Shown: positions 46,336 to 58,182, counted from the stretch's first letter. The stretch is 64,000 bases of DNA from Papaver somniferum (GCF_003573695.1 NC_039359.1:121589849-121653848); one strand, 5' to 3'. Program-made: numbers and translations. The notes: generated by a model not told the origin, from the sequence alone.

Positions 46336-49300
46336 AAGTTTAATTACTTGATCATCGCTTAAATATGTATGACCATCATGTCCTAATTTAATTTCATAAA
46401 ATATGATAGTTCTTAGACCGATGTAAATACCATCCCATCATATGTAATTTCTAGTTAGCAAAAGAGGGTCGGTTAAGAAAGAAACGCATAAATAATATAG
46501 ACTTGGCAACATAACGATGCTTGCACAACACAAAAGAAAACTACATCAACTAGCTTGCAAATTCTTCACAAAGGCATTGCCAACCTCCATATTAAAGAAA
46601 TTATCTCATTGAATATCGACTTAAATATGTGTAGGCCATGCCTGATTTGGTTGAAGTCCACGTCCGGTGGAACGTCGTCATTAGAGGTGCATTTGCTGGA
46701 CTTATCTGCACTCTTTGTCCATAATAAAATCAAATTAGCGCATAAGCATCCACATTGTTTCAAATTTTTACATACTTATACATTTCAGGTTTCACATTTC
46801 TGAGTTCTCTTGTTATATTTATGATGACTTAGACGTAGTGGTCATTAGCAAGGAGTTTATAAACATATTTTGAGACTTAAATATATATAGTTCTGCACAT
46901 ATATTATTATGAATATATGTCTCTTTTTTTCGAGATGTTCGCTTCTTTAATTACTTGATTATTTTCACAATAAAATCAAATCGTTTTCACAATTTTATTC
47001 CGGACATAATCAAGATATGAAAAAAATAGGGCGAGAGACAAATTAATTTACATGAAAGAGGGTTGATAACAATGATAAATTGATTGGGTGAGATAGATAG
47101 AGAATTTCACGGATAAAAAAAGAGAGGATTGGAAGAACATGGAGTGTCAAGGAAAAACTAAAAGAAAAGAAAAAAAGAAAAGGAAAGGAAATCCATCCGT
47201 GACAAAAAATCCGTGTACCACAGTACTAAAAGTTGCAGGTGGCCGTGGCTACACCCACACAATCTTTAAACGGGGTTCTACCGATCAAATATATATAAGA
47301 AAGCCATCTTTCCATTTCCAGGGACGAAAGCTAATTTGCGGAATGAGCTGAACTTTTCCATCAAAAAAATTAAAGGAAAAAAGAAAAGAAAAAAAAGAGA
47401 ATGCAAAACTTTATTTATATTTTATATTTCTTTAATCTTTCCCTCCAAAGTAGAAAAACAATCTTTTGAATATCCAAACGAGTAGAGGTTAAATCATGAA
47501 ATCTTTGTCTTTTTAGAAAACAAAGCAATTCACTGTCATAATTAAAGGGCCAAAATGAAAACTACCACACTGTTGAGCAATAATCATAATGGACCCAATT
47601 TAAGCAACTAGGTCACTTAAACAAACTATTAGCGTTGTTTTGCACAGTACACAACTGCTTCAAACCTTTGATACGTTCAAACTTAGAAGATGAAATGATC
47701 AACCTTTAACACTTAACCAATCACTCAACCAATCACCTATTTGTGGATATCATGTTCACGTGTGGGGTTCCATGATTTTTTTTGCTGATTGATAGAGTTC
47801 TTTTTTATCTCTATTTCATGGTAGTGCGGTTTCGTTTAGTGTAGGGGCAGGGCTGTTCATAGTACCGAAACGTGTGCTTCAAATATTTTTTTGATGGATA
47901 CCACCACAGTCGGACAGTATCCCAGTTCCTCGAGTGGGATTTCATCACATGCAGAGAGAGGTGCGGGAAGGTTGTGGCCGCTCATTCCATATGCAATCAC
48001 ATGGCAATTGTGCAGAAAGAAAGAAATTTAAGTGCATAAGGTGCAGTAGAAGTAGATCAAGAGATATGGATGAAACTACAGTATAAACTTTGATGTTATG
48101 GTGTATTAAAAATGAACGTAACTTAATGAATTTAACTGCTTTGTAAGTTTCTCCTAGTGTTTTCTTTTCTGCGAGCCAGTGGAAAATTCTGCAATTACTT
48201 TTCCAGGTTATAAATAGTATAACTTTTCTTTCCTCGTAAAAAAAAAAAAAGAACATCAACGACTTAAACGAGGAAAAATAAACTAGTACTAGATGCGTAA
48301 GGTAAGCGTACTTAAATTGTTTTTATAAAATAAGTTGGTATAACGTATAACTGTAATAGTTTTTTAGGGAAGAGATGAACGTCGGTTATAGATAGCTTTC
48401 GGCAAACTCAAAATAAGAATCATCTATTTTACTATTTTGTCAGTTCGAGCATGGGAAGAACGGAGAGGTAATTATTCTCTACAGATAAATTTCTGTTTCC
48501 TAATTACGAGATGATATGCATGATGAGCAACAGTTAAGATTCCAATAAGATATTGCTAGTGACTTAGCGTCTCCCATTCACTTTAAAGCTAGTTAGCCTC
48601 ACATCAATCTTTACCGAGGAAGATGTATATATGTGAACCGACCAGGTTGTATGCAGTTAGTATGATCACCACTATATTTAGGCCTTCAATCAAAACCATG
48701 CCCAATGTTCAGAGAACCTAAGAGTTAGCTAGGGCCATGCCATGCCCAATGTTCAAAGAACCTGCTAGAGTTCCTTGCATGCACTCAAATGGAGATGGCA
48801 ATATCTTTTTTTTGCTTGATTGAAGATGGCAATAATTTCAGTCGTATGTAGCAGATCAAGATTTGGCTTCAGAATCTGTCCTGTAATTGGCCCCATATAT
48901 GGTGCCCCTCATGCTGGGGTTACGTCCATGATTAAAGTTTTGCAAAACTGAAATTTGAATATTTATATATGTAATTGGTAATTACGTACAAAAGATGTTT
49001 TTCCAGAATAAAATAAATAATGTTGTTGCCTAGAATTGTAGACGTGAAACACATGCAAAAAGAGGGAATCCGCATAAAAGATACCCGAGTCTTGATCAAG
49101 TAATAGTTCCTGCAATAGTGCGATCATGTGGGCTAAAAATAACCATTTCCTAATTGAACTGTTGCAAGTTGCAACATTTTTTTTGCTAAACACGTCTCAA
49201 TCTATTGCACAAGTAAGTACATACCTATATGTCCTGCAAAAAGAAGTAGAGGAGGAGGAGATCGTTAATTTTGACAATAGTAAAATTTTCCTTCCCCGGT

Positions 49301-49698
49301 AAGTCACATGATTTCACTTTCAGGTTTTTTTTATTGGAACTTCACTTTCAGGTTGTTAATGCCTTGTGCCTAGTTGTTGTGTATGTAAATCTGTTGTTTT
49401 TGGTGTGTTTGTATAATTTAAAGGGTGATTTGCATTACATCTCTTGGCAAAATAGTTAATCCACATTACCTGATCCACAACTTTGTGCATATACCGTGTT
49501 GCTCCATAACTAAAAATCGATAACCGACAGACAACACGCAACAGCCACAACATGTCAACATAAAGGAAGTTTTTCAATACCATATGGGACTTTTCCTTGA
49601 ATAATTAGAATTATACTGTTTCATATAAATGAAGATATACAGTGAACAATATGGATAATTAATTATCAAATGTGCTTCAAAAATAATAATAATAAACC
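46336..49698. other. Long intergenic stretch, no gene recognised
   Basis: AT-rich DNA with scattered A- and T-runs (for example 48239-48252 after a possible retroposon end). Open frames are short and show no domain. 48710-48780 contains a small direct repeat (CCATGCCCAATGTTCA twice, 48699 and 48740). Confidence 0.45.
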
Positions 49699-50145
49699 AT
49701 CTTTATGCTCCTAATGTCCTGGGGCATCCAGATAATACATACTTGATAATCCGATGTCCACTCCAGCTCATATTGTTCCTGAATGATATTTCCTACCAGT
49801 CTATGCAATCCTTCATAGTATTCCTGATAAAGCAGGAGGTGTAGCCGCAATAGCACTCGTTTCCATTTTCCTGTTAACTCTACCTTTTCTGAAGAGTCTC
49901 TATGTGTGTAGTTCAAGTTTTCGCCCTATCAGAGACTTTTTTGGTTGCTTTTGGCAGATCGTTGCTTGCTAGGTTGGATCGGATGTCAGCCAGTGGAGCC
50001 ACCATTCGTGACATTTGGGCAAATCTCACATCTTTTTTTCTTCTTGTTCTTTGTGATTCTTCCTCTTTTAGAACTTGTTGGCAGAGGAATTCCTTATTCT
50101 TACACGGATGAGCCAGTTGCTGAAAAGGAACCGACCAATGTGTGA
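49699..50145 (+). pseudogene. cob: Nuclear copy of mitochondrial cob (C-terminal third)
   Basis: Frames along this segment spell the end of plant cytochrome b: YAPNVLGHPDN (about 49704), AHIVPE-stop-YFLP (Trp changed to TGA), GGVAAIALVSIFLL, SSSFRP, then after a frameshift [20 protein letters not shown] and [12 protein letters not shown], ending [11 protein letters not shown]. Multiple frameshifts and stops show it is not functional. In mitochondria the protein is the cytochrome b subunit of complex III. It is joined to an rrn26 fragment, so the pair entered the nucleus as mitochondrial DNA. Confidence 0.85.
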
Positions 50146-50230
50146 CACTAACACTCCACATTTTTGAGAGTGAGTCTAACACCCTGCATTAACAAGCCAT
50201 GACTTTCTTGACTTTGCTTATTGCATTTCT
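50146..50230. other. Joint between cob and rrn26 in the mitochondrial insert
   Basis: Short sequence between the two mitochondrial segments. It may be the original mitochondrial spacer or an end-joining filler. Confidence 0.4.
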
Positions 50231-50828
50231 TTTCTTTTTCTTTCGTTTAGTACGAGATGGCTGAACACCTCTCGATGCTTACACCTCTCGCCTATCGAAG
50301 TTCTATTCTAAAACCTTGTACGAGAACTTGTATTGAGAAGGATTTCCCGCAAGCTGCAGTTCTTCCATACCAACTTAGCTTCCCGACGATGATATTGACA
50401 TAACAACCGGTACACCATAGGTTGTCCCAACCCAGTCCTCTCGTACTAGGGTTGGCTCCTCTCAGTTCTCCCTTTAACACCAACGATAGATAGGAATCGA
50501 ACTGTCTCACGACGTTCTAAACCCAACTCAGGTACCACTTGAATAGGCGAACAACCGACCCTTGGGACCTTCTTCAACCCCAGGATGTGATGAGTCGACA
50601 TCTAGGTGCCAAATGACTCCTTCGGTAAGAGCTCTTGGGAGTCATCAGCCTGTTATCCCCGACATACCTTTGATCTGTTGAGCGAGAGCCCTTCCACACA
50701 GGACTCCCGGATTACTATGGCCGACTTTCGTCTCTGTTCGACTAGTAAGTCTCACATTCAGGAAGACTTATACCATTACGCTCACGAGCAGAATCAAAAC
50801 TTGATCCTACCTTCGCACACCTCCATTA
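50230..50828 (-). pseudogene. rrn26: Nuclear copy of mitochondrial 26S rRNA gene (3' portion)
   Basis: Complement of the 3' region of the plant mitochondrial large rRNA. Recognisable + strand phrases are GAGCTCTTGGGAGTCATCAG, CCTGTTATCCCCGACATACC, GAGCGAGAGCCCTTCCACAC, TATGGCCGACTTTCGTCTC and TACCATTACGCTCACGAGCA. These match the mitochondrial rather than the chloroplast form, as I recall the two. Many differences are C-to-T or G-to-A, the pattern of methylation decay in nuclear DNA. Only about 600 of more than 3000 bases are present. Confidence 0.85.
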
Positions 50829-50869
50829 ACGGGTACCTTCTGACTAAACCTATGCATTCTGCTGTTAAC

Positions 50870-51210
50870 GGGTACCTAGCTCAGCTGGTCATCCCCGTTC
50901 CCCAAAGTTTCATGCGTTTCAGGAGGTCCCAGGTTCGAGCCCCCAATGGCGTAATATTGCAGAAATTAACATGGAAGGTAGAGTTAGTTTACCCTCCTTG
51001 TGACACAATCTCACCCCCCCCCCCCACCCATTCGCTTCGGCTCCCTTGGATAGGTTACCCATGCGGCTCGCTGGTAGGCTAGCACAACAACCTGTTCAAT
51101 TAATGTAGTAGTATGTTGTTGGAACATAGCTTGTTACGCTTCCAACTAGTTAATGTAATACTCTTTAAATTAAAGAAAAAGTAAAATTAAAAAATAATAA
51201 TAATAATAAA
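50870..51210 (+). mobile_element. tRNA-derived SINE, copy 1
   Basis: The head begins GGGTACCTAGCTCAGCTGGT, with pol III A box TAGCTCAGCTGGT (50877-50889) and B box GGTTCGAGCCC (50932-50942). The body ends with a TTAATGTAATA motif and an (A/TAA)n tail. It follows the rrn26 fragment directly. A C-run at 51017-51026 differs from copy 2. Non-autonomous; normally moved by LINE proteins. Confidence 0.85.
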
Positions 51211-51214
51211 ATAC

Positions 51215-51530
51215 GGGTACTTAGCTCAGCTGGTCATCCCCGTTTCCCAAAGTTTCATGCGTTCTAGGAGGTCACAGGTTCGATCCCTCAGTGGCGTAAT
51301 ATTGCAGGAATTAACATGGAAGGTAGAGCTAATTTTCCCCCTTGTGACACAATCCCCCACCCCCACCCCGATCCGCTTCGGCTCTCTTGGCTAGGTTACC
51401 CATGAGGCTCACTAGTAGGCTAGCACAACAACCTGTTCAATTAATGTAGTAGTATGTTGTTGGAACTTAGCTTGTTAGGGTTCCAATTAGTTAATGTAAT
51501 ACGCTTTATCCAATAATAATAATAAATATA
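51215..51530 (+). mobile_element. tRNA-derived SINE, copy 2
   Basis: Starts GGGTACTTAGCTCAGCTGGT, with A box 51222-51234 and B box GGTTCGATCCC (51277-51287). The body is very similar to copy 1, and it also ends in (TAA)n. It lies tail-to-head with copy 1, separated only by that copy's tail. Confidence 0.85.
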
Positions 51531-51540
51531 TAATAATAAT

Positions 51541-52090
51541 AATTATTAAATGATTATGTATAAGACATGTAGTTTTTTTGAAGAAGAAGACGAAACAAGC
51601 ACTCACTTGTTTTACGAGTGTTGGAGAATTAAAAGAATTTAGACTTATTTTGTTGAAAGTTGTGATTTCCGTTGGAGCTAAATGATCATATTTCCACAAC
51701 GATTCAAACTTGGATTTATGATTGGGGTGATAAGCGGCCTAACCGTATATGGAACAATCTTCCGGCCGCAATATGGTGGTGCATTTGGAAGGAAAGAAAT
51801 GAAAGGATCTTCAACAACAACAACAAAAGGAAAAATTTAACAAGTATAATTTGAGATGTCAAGAATCAAGCTTTCTTTTGGGCGGAATCAAATACCAAAA
51901 TGCGAGGATTAACGGCTAATATGGTACTAGTTTGTTTGTGGGATTCGTATTTCTATTGTACCATTTGTGAGGGACCAAATCGGTTTCCTTTTTTTTCGGT
52001 TGTTTTTATTGGGTTTAGGTACCCTTCTTAAATACCTCTTATTCAATGAAATTTATTTTAACCGATCAAAAAGAAAAGAAAAAAAAAACT
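51541..52090 (+). pseudogene. LINE ORF2 C-terminus and 3' tail
   Basis: Readable protein: CSFFEEEDETSTHLFYECW (zf-RVT knuckle, 51568-51623) and, one frameshift later, WNNLPAAIWWCIWKERNERI (51747-51806), the hallmark near-terminal block of plant L1 LINEs. AFFWAESNTKMRG follows. The segment ends in an A-rich tail at 52066-52089. 5' truncated, with stops; inactive. It follows the SINE pair and may belong to the kind of LINE that mobilises such SINEs (speculative). Confidence 0.75.
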
Positions 52091-53392
52091 GCCGAAACAA
52101 GTTTTAAGCTTCCATATCATGCTCTAACTCTGTGATAGGGTGGAGACAAAAGGTTAATTTGATTGGGTACGACACCAGAATATAGTTAGTTTAAAAAAAA
52201 TTTGCAACGAATAAACATAAGGTTGCATTTTAACTCAGTAATCAAAATTCAATTTTACATAAAAGGAGTCGGAGCAGCATTATTCAAATCCTTCATGCTC
52301 CTCATAACCCATCAGAACTCCGCAATTAAGTGTGTTTGGGTGAAAGTAGTTTTAAGATGGATGGCCTTTATGGAAGTCCTCGTGTTGATTGCCTAAAAAT
52401 TGAACCCTTCCTGCTCCTCATATATGAATGTCGACCTTTTTCCATTGAACTAAGTTGTTATTTGTTGATAATGTTGAACTTTGTTTCGATTTATACCATA
52501 TACTAAGAGATTTTTATCAACCAGTGTATGTAATTTAGTGTTAAGTATGCACAAGCACACTACAATAAAGAGTTTTAGAAATTAACCATAAATCTTCGAT
52601 TCATGATTTAACATACACATCGATTATTAAAAACGAGAAACAAATCACGATCCATTGTACGATTTAAAACTCTTATCAGTAAAATGTTCATAATTGCAAA
52701 TTTAAAATCTTAAGATTTTGGGTGGATCCACACAAGACTCTCCACTTTCATTTAGATACTATGTATATTATTGGTACAGTAAGTTAGGAAAGTCATAAAG
52801 ATTATTCGACAGAATAGAGGCAACTCCAAAAACAAATATAGATGGGCCTGTTGGGCCAAAGGCCTTCAGGCCCCATAAGATTTTTAAAATATATTATTTC
52901 CTCTATGTTGTCTGATACGTGTAGGTCTAGAATTAAAATAGCCCCTGCAAAAAAAATATCTTAAAAATTAGACGATTCGATATATTTTCTACTTAGCTTA
53001 AGACTAAACCTACCTTACCTCTTCGAGAAAAAAAAAATTTGCCTAAAGATTAAGGATTGTATATATTGATCCCTAATTTAACAAAAAAAAAAAAAGGAAA
53101 TAGATTCTTAAATTTCTTATTTATCTTTCAAAGTTTAGGATTATACTACTTCTTGATGCTCTAGCTAATTCTTCCATGCATTACTGCAAGTTTTTTTTTC
53201 CCTAATTAGTGTACCAGATATAACTTTATTTTGCATTCCCCGCTACCAAATACCGACTCGACCTCAAAATATATAATGTAGCTCTGGAGCAAAGAAAAAA
53301 AACAATTTACAAAGATTATGAAAAAGATATATATATATATATATATAATATAATATATATATATACTAACTAGCAAATATAGTACAAAAAGT
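52091..53392. other. Intergenic stretch with AT microsatellite
   Basis: No gene was recognised. A (TA)n tract of about 40 bp lies at 53324-53363. Confidence 0.45.
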
Positions 53393-53760
53393 TTATAATT
53401 TCTTTGTTATCAAAAATGTTAGAACAAATGTTAGATTTCTGAATTTTTTGTTAAGTTTAGTAGACATATGCCGAAGACTTTTTACTCTTGCTTCTTTAAC
53501 TATGTAGTTCGCTGCTGAATTGTGCTTTCTAATTATAAACTCTACCTGAGCTTGAGGAATATCTTTCAAAATTGTCTTGGTTTCCTGCAAATTGTTTTAT
53601 GCTGTCTAACGGAGATCTGTGCTTACCTTGTTAATATTGTCTGCCAGGACTTTTCAATCGGTCACTAATGAAACACTTGACGAGACATTCTCTTTTAACC
53701 ACGTAACAGTCTTTAACAATAGAAGGATGTTAAATGGTCATTTTTTTTTTACTTTTTTTT
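53393..53760 (-). pseudogene. LINE-type RNase H (RVT_3) relic
   Basis: The minus strand reads ILKDIPQAQVEFIIRKHNSA then ANYIVKEAR, the I-x-D-I...V-x-F-I-x-R-x-x-N-x-A-A-x-x-x-A-K-x-A-R pattern of the RNase H-like domain at the C-terminus of plant LINE ORF2. Upstream SSVSLVTD-stop-KVLAD fits the V-x-x-x-TDS strand of the same domain. Stops show decay. Confidence 0.7.
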
Positions 53761-54340
53761 TTTTTTAGAATATACTATAGAAAGCACAATGTAGATCCGG
53801 GCAACCTCACATACTGTAGCTTTTGGGCAAAGAAAAAAGATACAAAACAATTTACAATGAAGCTAACATAGGTACTTGTTATGGTGATTGAAAACTTACA
53901 TAGTTCTGAAAACTATAAACAATCATGCAAGTAGGTTGGGGTCCAAATCAGTAATCAACAAGGAGCCATCATTCATTCTATGATAAAATATTGTACATCA
54001 TTATAATGTGATGCTTATAAATCACCTACCAGTTTGCGATGAAATTAGTCCTTAAAGTACAAGATTCCACTACTCTCTGTTAGTGATTCGCTTTAGCCAA
54101 CAAATTAATCAAAGTTATATGGCCCATCACTAGCTAAATCATACGTCGAATATTTCTGTGTAGACAAAATGCACTTTTGGTGGGCAAAAGGAGATAAATA
54201 TTTTATAAGAAAAAAATAAAGCAGTTAACATCAAATATATTTATATTCATCGCCATGATGTAACAGATATTATAAACATGTATACTCTATTATTACGAGG
54301 CAGCAAAGATTAATTAAAACCCACGTTCACATTAAGTTTT
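53761..54340. other. Upstream region of MYB gene 2
   Basis: AT-rich; nothing recognised apart from homopolymer T-runs near 53740-53770. Confidence 0.4.
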
Positions 54341-54348
54341 TGCTTGTC

Positions 54349-54356
54349 TATTTAAG
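54349..54356 (+). promoter_or_regulatory. Probable TATA box of MYB gene 2
   Basis: TATTTAAG lies about 93 bp upstream of the ATG at 54449, a usual plant spacing. Confidence 0.45.
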
Positions 54357-54448
54357 CAAACACTTTGTTCCTTTCCACTTCGTCGTTAATAAACTAGTTC
54401 TACTTTCAGTGTACTTTTACTTAGACAGAAAGAGAGATTCTTAGAATT

Positions 54449-55425
54449 ATGAAGAAACAAGTATGTACTAATGAAGAATTCAAGAGAGGTGCATGGAAAC
54501 CAGAAGAAGATTTGATTCTGAAAAGATATATTGAAGCTAATGGAGAAGGGAAATGGACTACGGTTTCTAAGAAATCAGGTAACTCATTGTGCATTTTTAT
54601 TTGAGTATCACTCTTTAAAGGATGAAGGTGTTTATGTTTCTTTTGAATTTGCAGGGTTAATGAGAAGTGCAAAGAGTTGTAGAATGAGATGGAAGAATCA
54701 TTTGAGACCCAATATCAAACATGGGCAGATATCAGAAGACGAAGAAGATCTCATCATTCGAATGCATAAACTACTCGGAAACCGGTAATTATTAACATTC
54801 CCTTAGCAACTACATGTTTGTCATTGATTATATATATATATCAGTGTGGAACTAATTTATAATTCTCTCGTATGTCAAATGAAGGTGGTCGTTGATTGCT
54901 GGGCGAATTCCTGGTCGAACCGACAATGAAGTAAAGAACTATTGGAATACCCACCTTAGCAAAAGAAACCTAAATCATCAAGGTCAATCAATGAATAGTG
55001 TCACTTTTAACTGTAAGAAAAGGAGGAGTATGGTCTCAGATACGAATGATACTCAGCAGACAATATCCATTGTAAGCACTAAACAGCAGGATGAAAGCAA
55101 TATTTTCAATGGATCAGATGAAAGAGTTGATGCACAGTTAAGTAATCCCAGCAGTACTACTAGTACATCCAGTGGAGCTGAAGAAGTTAATGCTGTACAA
55201 CGATATGCTACTAGCACCACTCTGGACAATTCAGCGGCTGGTGATATTGCGAAGATCATTAGTGAAGAGGAAATTTATTCATGTTGGTTGTCAGACGAGC
55301 CGACGTTTTATGTCCCATTTGTGCCATCTCTTGACTACTCCATCCTTCCGTTTGATTCGCTGGATAACAACTACGAAGACTGCTGGACTAATAAACTGAG
55401 ATTGCATGACTTGGAGGAGGACTAA
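54449..55425 (+). CDS. R2R3-MYB transcription factor 2
   Basis: Three exons: 54449-54578, 54655-54784 and 54885-55425, with GT-AG introns of 76 and 100 bp; 266 residues. The exon phases match MYB gene 1 exactly, and the DNA-binding domain is nearly the same: [44 protein letters not shown], then R3 with [20 protein letters not shown] (bHLH-interaction signature) and [10 protein letters not shown]. As in gene 1, the first R2 cysteine is absent (RSAKSC). The C-terminus is Ser/Thr-rich then acidic, with [16 protein letters not shown] corresponding to the gene 1 [10 protein letters not shown] block. A nuclear transcription factor pairing with bHLH proteins is inferred. The two genes are same-strand paralogues about 38 kb apart. 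Confidence 0.94.
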
Positions 55426-55814
55426 GTATCCTGCTGGTCACTGCTCGCATACAAGGCTTGATATGTTAAATTTTCCGTGTTTAGTAGATTTCGTGCTTAG
55501 CTGCTTTATAGTTCAAACTTAAATTTAGGTCATGCATGCTTGGTTGGCCAAAATTCTGGGATGGTGTTGTTTCTGGCTAGTACTTGCGCAGCTACGCTTA
55601 TATGCTATCTAAATCAATGTTAGGCACTTAGGCCCTCAATAAGGAATTAAGTGGGAAGAAAATAACATATCAACTTGTACCCGTTTTGGTGTTGGTTGTC
55701 GGTAATTGTCATTAATAAAAATCCAAATTTATAGTTGTCTTTACAAATGGTATAGGGTTTTTTCTTTTCTTTTGATTTTTTAAATAAAAAAATCGAAAAG
55801 GTTAACTTTTTTTT
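55426..55814. other. 3' flank of MYB gene 2
   Basis: AT-rich, no feature recognised beyond the likely untranslated region. Confidence 0.4.
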
Positions 55815-56145
55815 CATGGAAGAAAAGTTTAAATTACATGGTTAAAATCGTTTACGTGAAAAGTTAATTAGGGCGAGCTTTTTTTAAGCAAAAAAGGCTT
55901 AGGCAACTTTAATTTATCAAGAAGACCAACTAAATGTTTCAAGCTTTACATCTTTGTACCAGGGAAAGACCATTTTGATAGAAGAAAAGGTTAAATAACT
56001 TGGTTTAAAGAGTTAAAATTGTTTAAGCAATTCTTTTCAAAAGAGAATAGCGAGTTTTGAAGCAAAAAGATAACTTTAGTTTATCAGGAAGACAAACTAT
56101 ATATATCTTTAAACTTTACATCTTTGAAGCAGGGAAAGACCACCT
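55815..56145 (+). repeat. Imperfect tandem duplication of about 165 bp
   Basis: Copy 1 (about 55815-55978) and copy 2 (about 55979-56145) share AGAAAAGGTTAAAT-like starts, AAGCAAAAA, CTTTA(A/G)TTTATCA(A/G)GAAGAC and TTTACATCTTTG-(T/A)A-(C/G)CAGGGAAAGACCA. They are diverged by substitutions and indels. No protein recognised. Confidence 0.65.
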
Positions 56146-56518
56146 ATATAAGTTAATAACATTTCCCAAGATTTCTATAATATCTAAAAGATAATAACTA
56201 AACAGTTAAATTTAGTAGATCATGACAAAGTCATAAAACCACTCACTCTATTAATCAATATCTACTCTAACGGCATATCTAAAAGAGCGTGAATTTTTTT
56301 TATTTTCGATGACATGTAGGAATTTAGACCCCCAATTAATATAAATCCATCTCCATTGGTTGGCTCCTACAATCTAGAAGGGATTGGAAAATGAATATGA
56401 AGGTGTTAAAGAAAGTCTTATTTACACCTTCAGTGCACCTCCACGTTATATTTTTAATTATCCTATTTTTTTTAAAATTAGTTAAAGTAATAGTAAGCGG
56501 TTAAGATCTTAACATATA

Positions 56519-56598
56519 CTCCCTCCGTTTCTAAATAATAGGCTTGTTTGTGTGTAAATTTGCACACAAACCTGACTATTTTTTAGAAACAGAGGGAG
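56519..56598. mobile_element. Stowaway-like (Tc1/Mariner) MITE
   Basis: An 80-bp element with TIRs CTCCCTCCGTTTCTAAA and, at the other end, complement CTCCCTCTGTTTCTAAA (one mismatch in 17), flanked by TA on both sides. The inner part is also nearly palindromic (GTGTGTAAATTTGCACACAA). Sequence and TA target are those of Stowaway MITEs. Confidence 0.9.
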
Positions 56599-58089
56599 TA
56601 AAATATTCTAAGGATTAAACCCTTCACTATTGGAGATACTTTTTAACCATGTGGTCCTATATTTACTATATATATGTGTAAAATCTCCTAAATAGAAGTC
56701 TTAATTAGATTTCCATGTAGGATTCTTTACACCCACCGTTGAAGATGCTCTAATAACATTATCCAAAAATGATGGACTTACCGGAGAGTTCACATCGGTT
56801 TATCCAAAGTGAAAAATGCTATAACCCCCTTACTATATGGGTTCAATATATAGAAGCCCCACAAAATGGATCCTTCTTATGAACTCCATTCTTTCATATT
56901 TTGATATTTCTAGGTCCAAAAATTTAGAATTCATGGCTTGGTAATAAAGTATTCGGTTAGGGGAAATTAGTAATACCATGAATGCCCTTTACTATATATA
57001 CCTAATGAAATAGGCTATAGGTTTCATTTCCAGATTCATTTCCTTTTTCACTTTCTCTCTCTCGGCTAAAGAATTCTAGGGTTTTCAGAGCTCCATCGAT
57101 CTCTGGTTCCATAGCTAGTGATGATGTTTATGGATCTCCACTCGAATTTGAGTAAGATTTGGTTTCTTTTTATCATTTCCAGTCAAACGAAACAGTGAAG
57201 AGCAAATCTGAAGCAGAATCATATCAGGGTAAATTGTTATCATCGATGGTGACAAAAGAGATCACAAATCCACCACCAGGAGAAGGAGGATTATCAGTTT
57301 CAGTAGAAAAAAATGATTCCAAGAAACAGATTTGAATTAATAGATCCGCAGATTCAACTATGAATTCATTAGCAAGCTAAGTATAAGTATCATCTTCTAT
57401 TAAAAATAATGATTCGATTGAATTTTTAAGCTTGTAAGTTCTAGATCAGGCTTGATTTGTGAGGAGTTGTTGATTTAATTTCAGATTCGTAATACGATGT
57501 TAATCTTTATTTCTGATTTCAGATTTGTAAACAACTTTGATTAGAAATATTTCTACAATTTCAACTGATATTCCTAGATGAACTCGTAATCGGAGTTTAG
57601 ATCTGTTATAGTTTGCTCTTTGCATTGGTTTTTAGATGAAAATCTGGAAAAAATATTACAAACATTTGCTAGGTTTCTTTATTGAGGATCAATATCGTTA
57701 TCTTAACTCTCGATTGAAATTCTGTTTTCAGATTCGATATCAACGAATTGTCATCTCTATTACCCATCTATTTTTTACGAATTTCATATACTTTGACTGA
57801 ATTGCTCAATTTTGTGTACTTTACTTCTGAAACTATGTAGTTTGATATATATTTGTCAATAAAATTGAATTTAATTGTTACATAGTATTTTTTTTGTTGG
57901 AAATTAGTGGTGGTGATATGGTTGGTTGTGGATTTGAAATTGCAGGTTGATTTTTGAACTAAATTGTTGGAGCTAAAATAAGGAAATGTGATGTTGTTGA
58001 TGGAATTTGTTGAAGAAAGGAGTGGAAGATGTATGTTGTTCATACAAGATACATCTGTGTAGCCGAGGAGTCGTAAAAATGGGAGTTTA

Positions 58090-58182
58090 GGTGGAGAAAA
58101 AGTTGTTGAACACCGTGAAGCAATCACATTTACTGACGTTGTGGGAGTAGATGAGGCTAAAGAATAGTTGGAAGATATTGTG
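58090..58182 (+). pseudogene. FtsH-type metalloprotease exon fragment
   Basis: The frame reads VVEHREAITFTDVVGVDEAK, then E, a stop (TAG at 58165-58167), then LEDIV. The start of the AAA domain in plastid/mitochondrial FtsH proteases reads close to ITFADVAGVDEAKEELEEIV, so about 17 of 21 positions agree as I recall the family. No flanking exon was recognised. It is probably a captured gene piece rather than a decayed full gene. Confidence 0.65.

Noticed and set aside
47139..47351. Basic 70-codon open frame (Lys/Arg-rich start) as a small gene
   Set aside because: The basic start derives from an AAAGAAAAGG run; the remainder has no recognisable content.
48239..48252. A-run as the tail of a processed pseudogene
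   Set aside because: No parent gene or target duplication could be recognised upstream; left as unexplained.
50230..50828. Functional rRNA gene
   Set aside because: Only about 600 bases of a gene over 3 kb, many transitions, and joined to a broken cob; it is an organelle-derived pseudogene.
50870..50950. tRNA gene
   Set aside because: A and B boxes are present, but the sequence does not close a tRNA acceptor stem and the unit runs on for 300 bp with an (A/TAA)n tail, as in a SINE.
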